Assembly: GCA_036417435.1 (NCBI GenBank)
Contig: CM070907.1
Location: 58,822,001-58,886,000 of the forward strand
Length of the DNA stretch: 64,000 bases
Direction: 5' to 3'
DNA from: Inia geoffrensis
Lineage: Eukaryota; Chordata; Mammalia; Artiodactyla; Iniidae
Part shown: positions 50,476 through 62,019 of the stretch, piece by piece
How positions within the stretch are numbered: position 1 is the first letter of the stretch
Layout: the number at the start of each line of letters is the position of its first letter
Program-made: the position numbers and the translations under genes
Notes under the pieces: generated by a model
What the model was told of the DNA's origin: nothing
Seen by the model: the letters and a program-made list of their open reading frames with translations, nothing else
The model's database searches: none

Positions 50476-50985
50476 CATCCCAAATTGAGGTGGTGGACTT
50501 CATATGCAAGATTTATGATTTTTTTCCCCTTTTTCCTCTTTTTGTAAAAGTGTATGTGTACGCTTCTCTTTGAGATCTTGTCTGTATAGCTTTGTTTCCA
50601 CCATTTGTCCTAGGGTTCTATCCTCCATTGTTTTTTTTTTCCTTTTTTTTCTTAATAATTAATTTTAATAATTCTATTATACTTTACCTTCCCTCTTTCT
50701 TTCTTTCCTTCCCCCCTTTATACAACGAATCATCCCAAGTAGAGGAGGTGGTCTTTGAAAGCAAGATTTATGATTTTTTCCCCTTTACCTCTTTTCGTGA
50801 GGGTGTATGTGTAAGCTTCAGTGTAGGATTTTGTCTGTATAGCGTGGCTTTCAACATTTGTCCTAAGGTTATATCCATCCTTTTTCTTTTTTTTTTTTCT
50901 TTTTTCCCCTAAATAATTATGTTTTAATTCAATAACTTTATTATATTTTACTTCATTCTATTTTACTGTATCTACTTTCTGTCCT
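50476..50985 (+). repeat. Two tandem ~255-bp units in the L1 5'UTR
   Basis: Unit 1 starts at about 50476 ('catcccaaattgaggtggtg') and unit 2 at about 50731 ('catcccaagtagaggaggtg'). Both then run through 'caagatttatgatttttt', 'gtgtatgtgta', 'ttgtctgtatagc', 'catttgtccta' and a T-rich end. The units are diverged, so the duplication predates this insertion. Mouse L1s use tandem 5' monomers as promoters; whether these units do so is unknown. Confidence 0.85.
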
Positions 50986-51122
50986 TTTTCCTTCCTTCCT
51001 TCCTCCCTCCTCCTTTCCTTCCTGCTGGCCTTCTTTCCTTCTTCTTTCTTTCTTCCTTCCTTCCCTCCCTCCTTCCTCCCTTCCTTCCTTCCTTCCCTCC
51101 TTTCTTTCTTTCTTTCTATCTT
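50986..51122 (+). repeat. CT-rich (CCTT)n microsatellite in the L1 5'UTR
   Basis: A polypyrimidine tract of CCTT/CTTT/CCCT units with few interruptions, on the sense strand between the tandem units and ORF1. It could form triplex DNA, and length variation among copies is expected. Confidence 0.9.
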
Positions 51123-51677
51123 CAGATTTCTACTAATTCTCTCTACTTTCTCTCCCTTTTAATCTGAGCTGTGTGGATGAAAGGTTCTTGCTGCTCCTGC
51201 CAGGAACCAGGACTCTGCCTCTGAGGGGGGAGAGCCAACATCAGGACACTGGTCCACAAGAGATTTCCCACCACCACATAATATCAAATGGCGAAAATCT
51301 CCCAGGGATCTCCACCTTAACACCAGCACCCAGCTTCACTCAACGGCCAGCAAGCTACAGTGCTGGACAGCCTATGCCAAACAACTAGCAAAACAGAAAC
51401 ACTACCCCACCCATTAACAGAGAGGCTGCCTAAAATCATAATAAGTCCAGAGACACGCCAAAACACACCACCAGACGTGGACCTGCCCACCAGAGAGACA
51501 AGATCCAGCCTCATCCACCAGAACACAAGCACTAGTCCCCTCCACCAGGAAGCATACACAACCCACTAGACCAACCTTAGCCACTGGAGACAGACATCAA
51601 AAACAACGAGAACTACGAACCTGCAGCCTGCTAAAAAAAAAAAAAAGGGAGACCCCAAACACAGTAAGATAAGCAAA

Positions 51678-52583
51678 ATGAGAAGACAGAAAAACACACA
51701 GCAGATGAAGGAGCAAGATAAAAATGCACCAGACCTAACAAATGAAGAAGTAATAGGCAGTCTACCTGAAAAAGAATTCAGAATAATGATAGTAAAGATG
51801 ATCCAGAATCTCGGAAATAGAATGGAGGCAGGGATGGAGAAGATGCAAGAAATGTTTAACAAAGATCTAGAAGAACTAAAGAACAAACAAACAGAGATGA
51901 ACAACACAATAACTGAAATGAAAAATACACTGGATGGGATCAATAGCAGAATAACTGAGGCAGAAGAACGGATAAGTGACCTGGAAGATAAAATAGTGGA
52001 AATAACTAATGCAGAGCAGAATAAAGAAAAAAGAATGAAAAGAACTGAGGACAGTCTCAGAGACCTCTGGGACAACATTAAACGCACCAACATTCGAATT
52101 ATAGGGGTTCCAGAGGATGAAGAGAAAAAGAAAGGGACTGAGAAAATATTTGAAGAGATTATAGTTGAAAACTTCCCTAATATGGGAAAGGAAATAGTTA
52201 ACCAAGTCCAGGAAGCAGAGAGAGTCCCATACAGGATAAACCCAAGGAGAAATACACCAAGACACATATTAATCAAACTCTCAAAAATTAAATACAAAGA
52301 AAGCATATTAAAAGCAGCAAGGGAAAAAAAATAAATAACACACAAGGGAATCCCCATAAGGCTAACAGCTGATCTCTCAGCAGAAACTCTGCAAGCCAGA
52401 AGGGAGTGGCAGGACATACTGAAAGTGATGAAGGAGAAAAGCCTGCAACCACGACTACTCTACCCAGCAAAGATCTCATTCAGATTTGATGGAGAAATTA
52501 AAACCTTTACAGACAAGCAAAAGCTGAGAGAGTTCAGCACCACCAAACCAGCTTTACAACAACTGCTGAAGGAACTTCTCTAG
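51678..52583 (+). pseudogene. L1 ORF1 with a single premature stop
   Basis: The frame starts at ATG 51678 (A at -3) and ends at TAG 52581-52583, 301 codons in all, with one TAA at 52332-52334 (codon 219). The open part has an N-terminal acidic/basic region, a heptad-rich coiled coil at about residues 45-125 ('MQEMFNKDLEELKNKQTEMN') and an RRM from about 130 ('RTNIRIIGVPEDEEKKKGTE', 'ENFPNMGKEI', 'TPRHILIKLSK'). The stop falls after 'KAAREKK', near the RRM/C-terminal domain junction, so the C-terminal domain ('LSAETLQARREW' in the remaining frame) is not translated. The older copy here has CAA CAA at this point (9013-9024 region). The family protein is a trimeric nucleic-acid chaperone that needs the C-terminal domain. 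No frameshift is seen. Confidence 0.93.
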
Positions 52584-52641
52584 ACAAGAAACACAAGAGG
52601 AGGAAAGGACCTATAACAACGAACCCAAAACAATTTAGAAA

Positions 52642-55600
52642 ATGGGAATAGGAACATGCATATCGATAATTACCTTAAATGTAAATGGACTAAATGCTCC
52701 CACCAAAAGACACAGATTGGCTGAATGGATACAAAAACAAGACCCATATATATGCTGTCTACAAGAGACCCACTTCAGACCTAGAGACACATACAGACTG
52801 AAAGTAAGAGGATGGAAAAAGATATTCCATGCAAATGGCAGTCAAAAGAAAGCTGGAGTAGCAATTCTCATATCAGACAAAATAGACTTTAAAATAAAGA
52901 CCATTACAAGAGACAAAGAAGGACACTACATAATGATTAAGGGATCGATCCAAGAAGAAGATATAACAATTGTAAATATTTATGCACCTAACACAGGAGC
53001 ACCTCAATACATAAGGCAAAAACTAACAGCCATAAAAGGGGAAATCGACAGTAATACACTCATAGTAGGGGACTTCAACACCCCACTTTCACCAATGGAC
53101 AGATCATCCAAAATGAAAATAAATAAGGAAACACAAGCTTTAAATGATACACTAAACAAGATGGACTTAATTGATATCTATAGGACACTCCATCCAAAAA
53201 CAACAGAATACACATTTTTCTCAAGTGCTCATGGAACATTCTCCAGGATAGATCATATCTTGGGTCACAAATCAAGCCTTGGTAAATTTAAGAAAATTGA
53301 AATTGTATCAAGTATCTTTTCTGACCACAACGCCATGAGACTAGATATCAATTACAGGAAAAGATCTGTAAAAAATACAAACACATGGAGGCTAAACAAT
53401 ACATTACTCAATAATGAAGTGATCACTGAAGAAATCAAAGAGGAAATTAAAAAATACCTAGAAACAAATGACAATGGAGACACAACGACCCAAAACCTAT
53501 GGGATGCTGCAAAAGCAGTTCTAAGAGGGAAGTTTATAGCAATACAAGCCCACCTTAAGAAGCAGGAAACATCTCGAATAAACAACCTAACCTTACACCT
53601 AAAGCAATTAGAGAAAGAAGAACAAAAAACCCCCAAATTTAGTAGAAGGAAAGAAATTATAAAAATCAGATCAGAAATAAACGAAAAAGAAATGAAGGAA
53701 ACAATAGCAAAGATCAATAAAACTAAAAGTTGGTTCTTTGAGAAGATAAACAAAATAGATAAACCTTTAGCCAGACTCATCAAGAAAAAAAGGGAGAAAA
53801 CTCAAATCAATAGAATTAGAAATGAAAAAGGAGAAGTAACAACTGACACTGCAGAAATAAAAATGATCATGAGAGATTACTACAAGCAACTCTATGCCAA
53901 TAAAATGAACAATCTGGAAGAAATGGACAAATTCTTAGAAATGCACAAACTACCAAGACTGAATCAGGAAGAAATAGAAAATATGAACAGACCAATCACA
54001 AACACTGAAATTGAAACTGTGATTAAATATCTTCCAACAAACAAAAGCCCAGGACCAGATGGCTTCACAGCCGAATTCTATCAAGCATTTAGAGAAGAGC
54101 TAACACCTATCCTTCTCAAACTCTTCCAAAACATAGCAGAGGGAGGAACACTCCCCAATTCCTTCTACGAGGCCACCATCACCTTGATACCAAAACCAGA
54201 CAAGGATGTCACAAAGAAAGAAAACTACAGGCCAATATCACTGATGAACATAGATGCAAAAATCCTCAACAAAATACTAGCAAACAGAATCCAACAGCAC
54301 ATCAAAAGGATCATACACCATGATCAAGTGGGGTTTATTCCAGGAATGCAAGGATTCTTCAATATACGCAAATCTATCAATGTGATAAACCATATTAACA
54401 CATTGAAGGGGAAAAACCATATGATCATCTCAATAGATGCAGAGAAAGCTTTTGACAAAATTCAACACCCATTTATGATAAAAACCCTACAGAAAGTAGG
54501 CATAGAGGGACCTTTCCTCAACATAATAAAGGCCATATATGACAAACCCACAGCCAACATCATCCTCAATGGTGAAAAACTGAAAGCATTTCCACTAAGA
54601 TCAGGAACAAGACAAGGTTGCCCACTCTCACCACTCTTATTCAACATAGTTTTGGAAGTTTTAGCCACAGCAATCAGAGAAGAAAAGGAAATAAAAGGAA
54701 TCCAAATCGGAAAAGAAGAAGTAAAGCTGTCACTGTTTGCAGATGACATGATACTATACATAGAGAATCCTAAAGATGCTACCAGAAAATTACTAGAGAT
54801 AATCAATGAATTTGGTAAAGTAGCAGGATACAAAATTAATGCACAAAAATCTCTGGCATTCCTATATACTACTGATGAAAAATCTGAAAGTGAAATCAAG
54901 AAAACACTGCCATTTACCATTGCAACAAAAAGAATAAAATACCTAGGAATAAACCTACCTAGGGAGACAAAAGACCTGTATGCAGAAAATTATAAGACAC
55001 TGATGAAAGAAATTAAAGACGATACAAATAGATGGAGGGATATACCATGTTCCTGGATTGGAAGAATCAACATTGTGAAAATGACTCTACTACCCAAAGC
55101 AATCTATAGATTCAATGCAATCCCTATCAAACTGCCACTGGCATTTTTCACAGAACTAGAACAAAAAATTTCACAATTTGTATGGAAACACAAAAGACCC
55201 CGAATAGCTAAAGCAATCTTGACAGCGAAAAACGGAGCTGGAGGAATCAGGCTCCCTGACTTCAGACTATACTACAAAGCTACAGTAATCAAGACAGTAT
55301 GGTACTGGCACAAAAACAGAATGATAGATCAATGGAACAGAATAGAAAGCCCAGAGATAAACCCACGCACATATGGACACCTTATCTTTGACAATGGTGG
55401 CAGGAATATACAGTGGAGAAAGGACAGCCTCTTCAATAAGTGGTGCTGGGAAAACTGGACAGCTACATGTAAAAGTATGAGCTTAGATCACTCCCTAACA
55501 CCATACACAAAAATAAGCTCAAAATGGATTAAAGACCTAAATGTAAGGCCAGAAACTATCAAACTTTTAGAGGAAAACATAGGCAGAACACTCTATGACA

Positions 55601-56460
55601 TAAATCACAGCAAGATCCTTTTTGACCCACCTCCTAGAGCAATGGAAATAAAAACAAAAATAAACAAATGGGACCTAATGAAACTTCAAAGCTTTTGCAC
55701 AGCAAAGGAAACCATAAACAAGACCAAAAGACAACCCTCAGAATGGGAGAAAATATTTGCAAATGAAGCAACTGACAAAGGATTAATCTCCAAAATTTAC
55801 AAGCAGCTTATGCAGCTCAATAACAGAAAAACAAACAACCCAATCCAAAAATGGGCAGAAGACCTAAATAGACATTTCTCCAAAGAAGATATGCAGACTG
55901 CCAACAAACACATGAAAGAATGCTCAACATCATTAATCATTAGAGAAATGCAAATCAAAACTACAATGAGATATCATCTCACACCAGTTAGAATGGCCAT
56001 CATCAAAAAATCGAGAAACAATAAATGCTGGAGAGGGTGTGGACAAAAGGGAACCCTCTTGCACTGCTGGTGGGAATGTGAATTGGTTCAGCCACTATGG
56101 AGGACAGTATGGAGGTTCCTTAAAAAAGTACAAATAGAACTACCATATGACCCAGCAATCCCACTACTGGGCATATACCCTGAGAAAACCAAAATTGAAA
56201 AAGAGGCGTGTACCAAAATGTTCATCGCAGCTCTATTTACAATAGCCCGGAGATGGAAACAACCTAAGTGCCCATCGTCAGATGAATGGATAAAGAAGAT
56301 GTGGCACATATACACAATGGAATATTACTCAGCGTTAAAAAGAAACGAAATTGAGCTATTTGTAATGAGGTGGATAGACCTCGAGTCTGTCATACAGAGT
56401 GAAGTAAGTCAGAAAGACAAAGACAAATACCGTATGCTAACACATATATATGGAATTTAA
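52642..56460 (+). CDS. L1 ORF2 protein: endonuclease and reverse transcriptase
   Basis: 1272 codons without a stop, against 1275 for human ORF2. The start ATG has A at -3 and G at +4 and lies 58 bp after the ORF1 stop. An N-terminal APE-type endonuclease (about 1-238) keeps the expected residues: N13 in NVNG, E42 in QETH, D144 and N146 in GDFN, D204 in SRIDH, D228 and H229 in SDHN. The reverse transcriptase core (about 490-770) has '[13 protein letters not shown]', 'NYRPISLMN', '[13 protein letters not shown]', '[12 protein letters not shown]' and the catalytic FADD at 699-702. The C-terminal Cys-rich motif CX3CX7HX4C (C1129, C1133, H1141, C1146) is complete. All are offset by one from the human numbering. 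The protein nicks target DNA at T-rich sites and copies RNA from the exposed end. Translation in human L1 is by unconventional reinitiation after ORF1. Activity is inferred, not shown. Confidence 0.97.
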   Translation: MGIGTCISIITLNVNGLNAPTKRHRLAEWIQKQDPYICCLQETHFRPRDTYRLKVRGWKKIFHANGSQKKAGVAILISDKIDFKIKTITRDKEGHYIMIKGSIQEEDITIVNIYAPNTGAPQYIRQKLTAIKGEIDSNTLIVGDFNTPLSPMDRSSKMKINKETQALNDTLNKMDLIDIYRTLHPKTTEYTFFSSAHGTFSRIDHILGHKSSLGKFKKIEIVSSIFSDHNAMRLDINYRKRSVKNTNTWRLNNTLLNNEVITEEIKEEIKKYLETNDNGDTTTQNLWDAAKAVLRGKFIAIQAHLKKQETSRINNLTLHLKQLEKEEQKTPKFSRRKEIIKIRSEINEKEMKETIAKINKTKSWFFEKINKIDKPLARLIKKKREKTQINRIRNEKGEVTTDTAEIKMIMRDYYKQLYANKMNNLEEMDKFLEMHKLPRLNQEEIENMNRPITNTEIETVIKYLPTNKSPGPDGFTAEFYQAFREELTPILLKLFQNIAEGGTLPNSFYEATITLIPKPDKDVTKKENYRPISLMNIDAKILNKILANRIQQHIKRIIHHDQVGFIPGMQGFFNIRKSINVINHINTLKGKNHMIISIDAEKAFDKIQHPFMIKTLQKVGIEGPFLNIIKAIYDKPTANIILNGEKLKAFPLRSGTRQGCPLSPLLFNIVLEVLATAIREEKEIKGIQIGKEEVKLSLFADDMILYIENPKDATRKLLEIINEFGKVAGYKINAQKSLAFLYTTDEKSESEIKKTLPFTIATKRIKYLGINLPRETKDLYAENYKTLMKEIKDDTNRWRDIPCSWIGRINIVKMTLLPKAIYRFNAIPIKLPLAFFTELEQKISQFVWKHKRPRIAKAILTAKNGAGGIRLPDFRLYYKATVIKTVWYWHKNRMIDQWNRIESPEINPRTYGHLIFDNGGRNIQWRKDSLFNKWCWENWTATCKSMSLDHSLTPYTKISSKWIKDLNVRPETIKLLEENIGRTLYDINHSKILFDPPPRAMEIKTKINKWDLMKLQSFCTAKETINKTKRQPSEWEKIFANEATDKGLISKIYKQLMQLNNRKTNNPIQKWAEDLNRHFSKEDMQTANKHMKECSTSLIIREMQIKTTMRYHLTPVRMAIIKKSRNNKCWRGCGQKGTLLHCWWECELVQPLWRTVWRFLKKVQIELPYDPAIPLLGIYPEKTKIEKEACTKMFIAALFTIARRWKQPKCPSSDEWIKKMWHIYTMEYYSALKRNEIELFVMRWIDLESVIQSEVSQKDKDKYRMLTHIYGI

Positions 56461-56812
56461 GAAAAAAAAAATGTTATGAAGAACCTAGGGGTAAGACAGG
56501 AATAAAGACACAGACCTACTGGAGAACGGAGTTGAGGATATGGGGAGGGGGAGGGGTGAGCTATGGGAGGGCGAGGGAGGGGCATGGACATATATATACT
56601 AACAAACGTAAGGTAGATAGCTAATGGGAAGCAGCCGCTTGGCACAGGGATATCAGCTCGGTGCTTTGTGACTGCCTGGAGGGGTGGGATAGGGAGAGAA
56701 GGAAGGAGGGAGACGCAACAGGGAAGAAATATGTGAACGTCTGTATATATATAACTGATTCACTTTGTTATAAAGTAGAAACTGACACACTATTGTAGAG
56801 CAATTTTAACCC
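56461..56812 (+). other. L1 3'UTR with G-rich purine tract
   Basis: It is collinear with the 3'UTRs at 3615, 13131, 32186 (reverse) and 40409 (reverse). Between about 56538 and 56582 lie repeated runs of three to five G ('ggggagggggaggggtgagc' then 'gggagggcgagggagggg'). Such a tract is a conserved feature of mammalian L1 3'UTRs and can form a G-quadruplex on the RNA sense strand. No coding frame. Confidence 0.85.
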
Positions 56813-56818
56813 AATAAA
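56813..56818 (+). terminator. L1 polyadenylation signal AATAAA
   Basis: AATAAA lies about 6-8 bp before the A tail. The same hexamer ends the L1 copies at 3615-3975 and 7691-13521. Weak signals of this kind allow L1 read-through and 3' transduction, but no transduced segment is seen here because the TSD follows the tail directly. Confidence 0.9.
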
Positions 56819-56835
56819 GATGTTAAAAAAAAAAA

Positions 56836-56850
56836 AAAAATCTATTCTAG
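56836..56850. repeat. Right target-site duplication of the full-length L1
   Basis: 'aaaaatctattctag', identical to 49522-49536. The implied nick site (TTTTT at the cleaved strand) fits L1 endonuclease preference. Confidence 0.95.
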
Positions 56851-59800
56851 GTACAGGGTGTGGCCTTCCCACATGTTTCAGATGATCATCGCCATAGTCT
56901 TTTATAGTCTTTGAGGCAAAAATGTTTAATAAACTCTCATAGGTGAGGAAATTAGACTGGAAAAAAAAAGGTTGTGTAAGTTCTCCAATGTCATATATAT
57001 ATGATAAAATGATTCAGTATCAGAACTCAATGATAAAGGCAGAATTTACCTCCTTCTTTCCATTAACTCTCTTTATTCTTACCCCCTAGGAATGATCACC
57101 TTCCTCTACAAAAGACAGAATTATGAGAGATAACTGCAGGCAGATCTTCTACAGACAGGCTGCTTTTAAGTGACGTTATAATTCCCTAGCGAAAATGGCA
57201 TCTATCTTAGAAGAAAGGGGTACAAATCAAGTGAATTTTTAAAGGTTGTTATGGGGTTCAAAAGTATTCTTGTAGAGTCAGATTATAAAATCTACAGTTG
57301 CCACCTATGCCACAGTAGAAAAATATATCTACTCAAGGGCCAAGAGAAAACTTAATTAAATTTTGAATCTATGCTTGACTTGGGCAATTTACCTCATCTT
57401 TCTTAGTCACGATGTCTCTATTTACAAAATAAAGAAAATATATAATTTAACAAATGATTATCTGGCTTTAAATAAGTAACAGAGTAGCAAGTACTGATAA
57501 ACTCTTAAACATTATACAAATGAGAGCTATTATGATCGTCTTAGCTCAAAATTGAACTAGAGGTTGGACAAATTCTTATGAAGACTAAGAACTATTAATT
57601 AGATTTATCAATCTGATGGATTGTTAAAATATTTTTTTATTTGTAAGTTTTATTCAAAAATTTCTTCAAGCCCACTGTTTTTGTTTGACAATGTTATACA
57701 GTATCTATATACTCTAAGGGCACAAACGTGTTTTAAATTTTGTCCCCACATTCATCTGAAACATTAATAATTACTTATTCATGATTATACAATCAATCAC
57801 AATACTGGTAAGTTATAATATCTTCCTAAATTTCCTAAACCCTATACAAATGCATAATCTCATCTCAAGGCAGACTTATTTGTAAACTATACTTCCCACC
57901 GTGACACTGGAGCCAGTAACACAAAGCAACTCACGGTGGGCACTGGGGAACGGGTTTGGTTAGAAGGAATTAGAAAGAGTTACTTGGGTTAGGGAGAGAA
58001 AAGAGAGGCTGGATGGCAGAGAAAGACTGTATTTTGGAGAGAAGCAATGGAAGGGAAAAAAAAAAAAACAGGAACAAAATGCCCCAGAGTCTTGGGAGCA
58101 CATCCTTGAATATATTCAGAATAAAGAAGCTGAGATATACACGAGGGACTGGTGAGAACAGAGACCAGAACGGCTTGCTCTGCCCCCTTGTCCTTTGGTG
58201 CCATACATGAGTGTGATCATAGGTGCAGCGAAAACCGGAAACAACCTTACAATCCTTTCTCACTTAGGTGAGAAAGTAAAGTTTATCCTAAATTGTTTCA
58301 TACAATCCGCAAGATACTTAGGATTCATAGAATTTCAACAATACTCCAATATTTAACAGTCCACTCTGCAGTTTAAAAGTATAAAAATGTCTTCATCTGA
58401 CCCTGAACTTGGTTTTAAAAACCAATAGAATTAACATATTTTAATAGATGAATTCATTAAAAATCTGAATACATATTAAAAGTGAGTAAATAGGTAGGCT
58501 TTTTCTTATGTCAGGGTATGTAGGGGCCATTTGGGGAGGGGTAAGAAGGTATGAATCAAATATGAAAGCAGAAGACACGTTTTAGAATTCCAGGAAAATG
58601 CACCTGGATAGTCACTCAGGATGGGCACATTTTACTAAAATTTTACTGTGCTTATATTTCCAAATGGTTATTTATGTGATTTAGTCTAGTGCTGCCCAAA
58701 TGAAAAAAAAAATTCTCTTAATAATCATGAGTCGGAGGTGATCTTAAATCTAAAGAAGCCACTAAACAAATGCAATTCTTTAATTAGTCCTTGAAAGACT
58801 GTATATTATTTCAGTGTAGTTCACCCAGGTCCTTGCATAATGCCTTTCACATAACAGAAATTTAGTAGGTGCAAGCTCTAGAAAGCCTTTCCCTGGTAAA
58901 TAGAAAGGCTATACACAATCAAGCACTCGCAAAACCTGCTTTTTTAGGAGACTCTTACATGATGTTAAACATTTTTAAAGTTACAATTTGGATCCTTTTA
59001 TCCCATAAGATGTATTCAAAAAGTCTCCATGTTAGGTATATAAAGTAAAAGATAGGTGGGCAAATACTGCTGAGGTGCAATGCAGGATCGAGGGCAGAAT
59101 ATAGATGACTTGACATTGTCTTCTTTTTCTGTAGTGACTTTTTATCCTCCTAAAATTATTTGTGTCCACATGTATAAACCACATCACCACGCAATCTATT
59201 TCTATATGTTATCATCTTTACAACATATTGCTCAGTTTGAAATTCAAGAGAAGTTATAACTGAAGTATATAAAAGAGAATGAATTCAGGTGTTAGAAAAT
59301 TGTAAAGAAAATTTACCAAACTATCTGAAACGCAATCACATGATTCCCGCTGGAAGTTACAGAGGTGCTACGTTCTGGAATCATTCTCCAAACCTCAGAC
59401 TCCCAATCTCCAGAGTTAGGGACTTAACAAAACCACAGGACTTTCCTTTTAAAACTAAGTTAGGGCACTTTGCTTCTCTTCTTTGTAAACATACTCTAGT
59501 GGAGGATTGGTATAGCTTTTCTATATTAATAACTCATTACAATGATTCTGTTCACTAAAAATATAAGTTGCATTATCACTTAAGCTCAAACAAGTTTAAT
59601 TTCTATCTAGTGAAGAATACAGAATATAAGCCCTTTTCCAAACATTTGTTTGATCTTATTTTTTTTAAATAGGATACTAAATTAACTAGAGATTGCATGG
59701 TGTTTTTTTTGTTTTGTTTGTGGTTTTGTTTCTTGCTCACTAACAGTATTTAGCTAATTTGATCAAAATGAAAATATCTGTTTATAAAAATGCTAACAAT

Positions 59801-60199
59801 GTTACTGCCACCACCACATAGCATTTACGTACTATTTTATGCTTTAAAATTTTAATTCCTATAATACACAGGTGACCTCATAAAAATATACAAGGATAGC
59901 ATCATCTTCATTTTATATGTGAAGAAACCAAGCTCTTAAAATTTCCGGTGACATAATCAAGATCCCATACCTAATAAACGATACAGTCTACGCTAGAATT
60001 TATGTCTTCTTTATCCTGATCCAGTGTTTATTCTGCCACATGAAGTCACCTCTGAATGTTTTTATAAAGTTAATAGTTTTATAAAAGAGGCAAAATTGAA
60101 ATGAAATAAAATAGGCAGCATATTTCACCATGTCACCTCAAGGATGAACCTCTAGTAAGAAGAACTCTTGGGAAGGAACATAAATTCCATATATATTCC
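56851..60199. other. AT-rich spacer, no gene seen
   Basis: No confident repeat or coding frame in 3.3 kb. The 97-codon minus frame at 58263-57970 is hydrophobic and shows no domain. A 10-bp inverted repeat ('cccaccgtga' at 57895, 'tcacggtggg' at 57931) lies in a slightly GC-richer patch. Confidence 0.45.
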
Positions 60200-60485
60200 C
60201 TATATTAATTAAGCAGAAGGTAGAGGGATTTTCCCTTATATCCCCCACTCCACACATTCATAATTTCCCTCCTATTATCAACATCGCCCAGTAGAGTGGT
60301 ACATTTGTTACAACAGGTGAACCTACATTGACACATCATAATCACCCAAAGTCCACAGTCAACATTCGGGTTCACTCTTGGTGTTGTACATTCTATGGGT
60401 CTGGACAAATGTATAACGGCATTATTCACCATTATAGTATCATACAGAGTATTTTCTCTGCCCTCCAAAAGCTTTGTACTCTGAT
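60200..60485 (-). repeat. Old L1M 3'UTR fragment, minus
   Basis: 'gtacatttgttacaacaggt', 'gaacctacattgacacatca', 'taatcacccaaagtccacag', 'ttcactcttggtgttgtaca' and 'tctatgggtctggacaaatg' are the reverse of a well-known old L1 3' region. The short frame here has no meaning. Confidence 0.75.
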
Positions 60486-61693
60486 AACATGCTAATTTTT
60501 AATATTATAAGTCAAATTACAAATGGTGCTATACACGCTCATGTAAGTTAGCCTTTCTGAGTAGTTACAGTCTTAAAGAGACACCTTGTACTATACTGTT
60601 CATTTAGGGTCAAAGAAAGAATCCCTTAAAAATATGGGATCACATAATGCAACAATACATGCTTGCTTAAAAAATACTTTATAAGAATAGAACACACAGC
60701 TCAGAAAAACTCCTATGAGTGGGGCAGATCAGGAACCATACTGAAATGTAAAAGAGAAAACCTCCTTTAGGAAATTTCAATAATATAAAAAATGTATAAA
60801 TGTGCTTTTCACAGATGAATGGCAACAGGAAGAAAGATTGTGGACCTATTCCATTGTGGCATATGCTCATTTTAGGGCAAGAAAATTTAGGTTGAAATGA
60901 GATAGAAGGTTTACTTATTTTATTCTTTCAGCTAGACACTGCATTTCATGTAGGTTTATAAAAATGTTAGTTTAGGATTTATATACATAATTGCCTGTAC
61001 ATTACTCAACTGAGCTAATGTTTATTATTTTAGATGGTTTGTTAGTACCTGTATTTGAAGCACATATGCACATTTTCTCTTATATTTAAAAGTTCTATAA
61101 ATTTAAAAAGTTACAAAACTAGATAAAAGTTTGTTTAAACATAATGTCAAATTAATGACTTATTGTTATTGTTGACAATTTCATTTTTCTGGTAATTGGA
61201 CAATTTCCATATTCAAATACAGCTTTATTATTGGATTTGATGTACTTATTCCAAATTCAGGATGTCATCTAGTTTTTCTTTAAATACATAAAATCCAAAT
61301 TTCTTCATTTTGTTTTGCCTTTTTTTGCTCAAGTGTAGGATATAGAAAGACAACAACTAAACATCTAACCTTACTCAACTGAGATTTGGTTTAATCATGG
61401 TTTATGATTATGATCTTGTCATGTGATCATATTGCAGCTATTCAGGAACTGAATAGTCGGTATTTTTTAATTTAAAAACTAATTTCTCAATTTATTCATT
61501 CAGATGTCAGTAGTCATCTAAACTATGGAATTCTTATTATATGGAAACATATTTGTTTATTTCATTCTATAATATTTATTTTTCATAGTTTTCAAATTTC
61601 CCAATTTTGAAACCATCTATACAAAGCATAGTTACTAGAATTTAACACAAAACTAAGTTGTAAACATCATGACAGGCAAGAAAAAAAGGAAAA
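60486..61693. other. AT-rich spacer, no gene seen
   Basis: Nothing was recognised in any frame or as a repeat. Confidence 0.45.
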
Positions 61694-61701
61694 CTCAGTG
61701 G

Positions 61702-62011
61702 GTTTTTTTTGTTGTCGTTTTTTTTTTGGCTGCATTGGGTCTTCATTACTGCTCGTGGGCTTTCTCTAGTTGCGGTGAGGGGGGCTACTCTTTGTTTCAG
61801 TGTGGGAGCTTCTCACTGTGGTGGCTTCTCTTGTTGTGGAGCATGGGCTCTAGGCACACGGGCTTCAGTAGCTGTGGTGCGCAGCCTTCGTAGTTGTGGC
61901 TCACAGGCTTAGTTGCTCTGCGGCATGTGGGATCTTCCCGGACCAGGGATTGAACCTGTGTCCCTTGCATTGGCAGGCAGATTCTTAACCGCTGTACCAC
62001 CAGGGAAGTCC
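61702..62011 (-). mobile_element. CHR-type SINE (long form), minus
   Basis: T-rich tail, 'ggctgcattgggtcttcatt', 'gctttctctagttgcggtga', 'cacgggcttcagtagctgtg', head 'gtaccaccagggaagtccc'. A short TSD 'ctcagtgg' is seen at 61694-61701 and 62012-62019. Confidence 0.93.
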
Positions 62012-62019
62012 CTCAGTGG

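Larger units (their letters stand above)
49537..56835 (+). mobile_element. Full-length young L1 LINE with intact ORF2
   Basis: About 7.3 kb from the YY1-like 5' end to a pure A tail, with 15-bp TSDs on both sides. Parts in order: 5'UTR 49537-51677, ORF1 51678-52583 (one nonsense codon), a 58-bp spacer, ORF2 52642-56460 (no stop in 1272 codons), 3'UTR 56461-56820, poly(A) signal 56813-56818. It replicates by target-primed reverse transcription in the nucleus through an RNA-protein particle assembled in the cytoplasm. The open ORF2, exact TSD, unbroken A tail and many undecayed CpGs in the 5'UTR indicate recent insertion. As read, it cannot make a full ORF1 protein. Confidence 0.97.

Noticed and set aside
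51566..52417. 283-codon minus-strand open frame
   Set aside because: Antisense shadow of L1 ORF1; T-rich, hydrophobic, low-complexity product.
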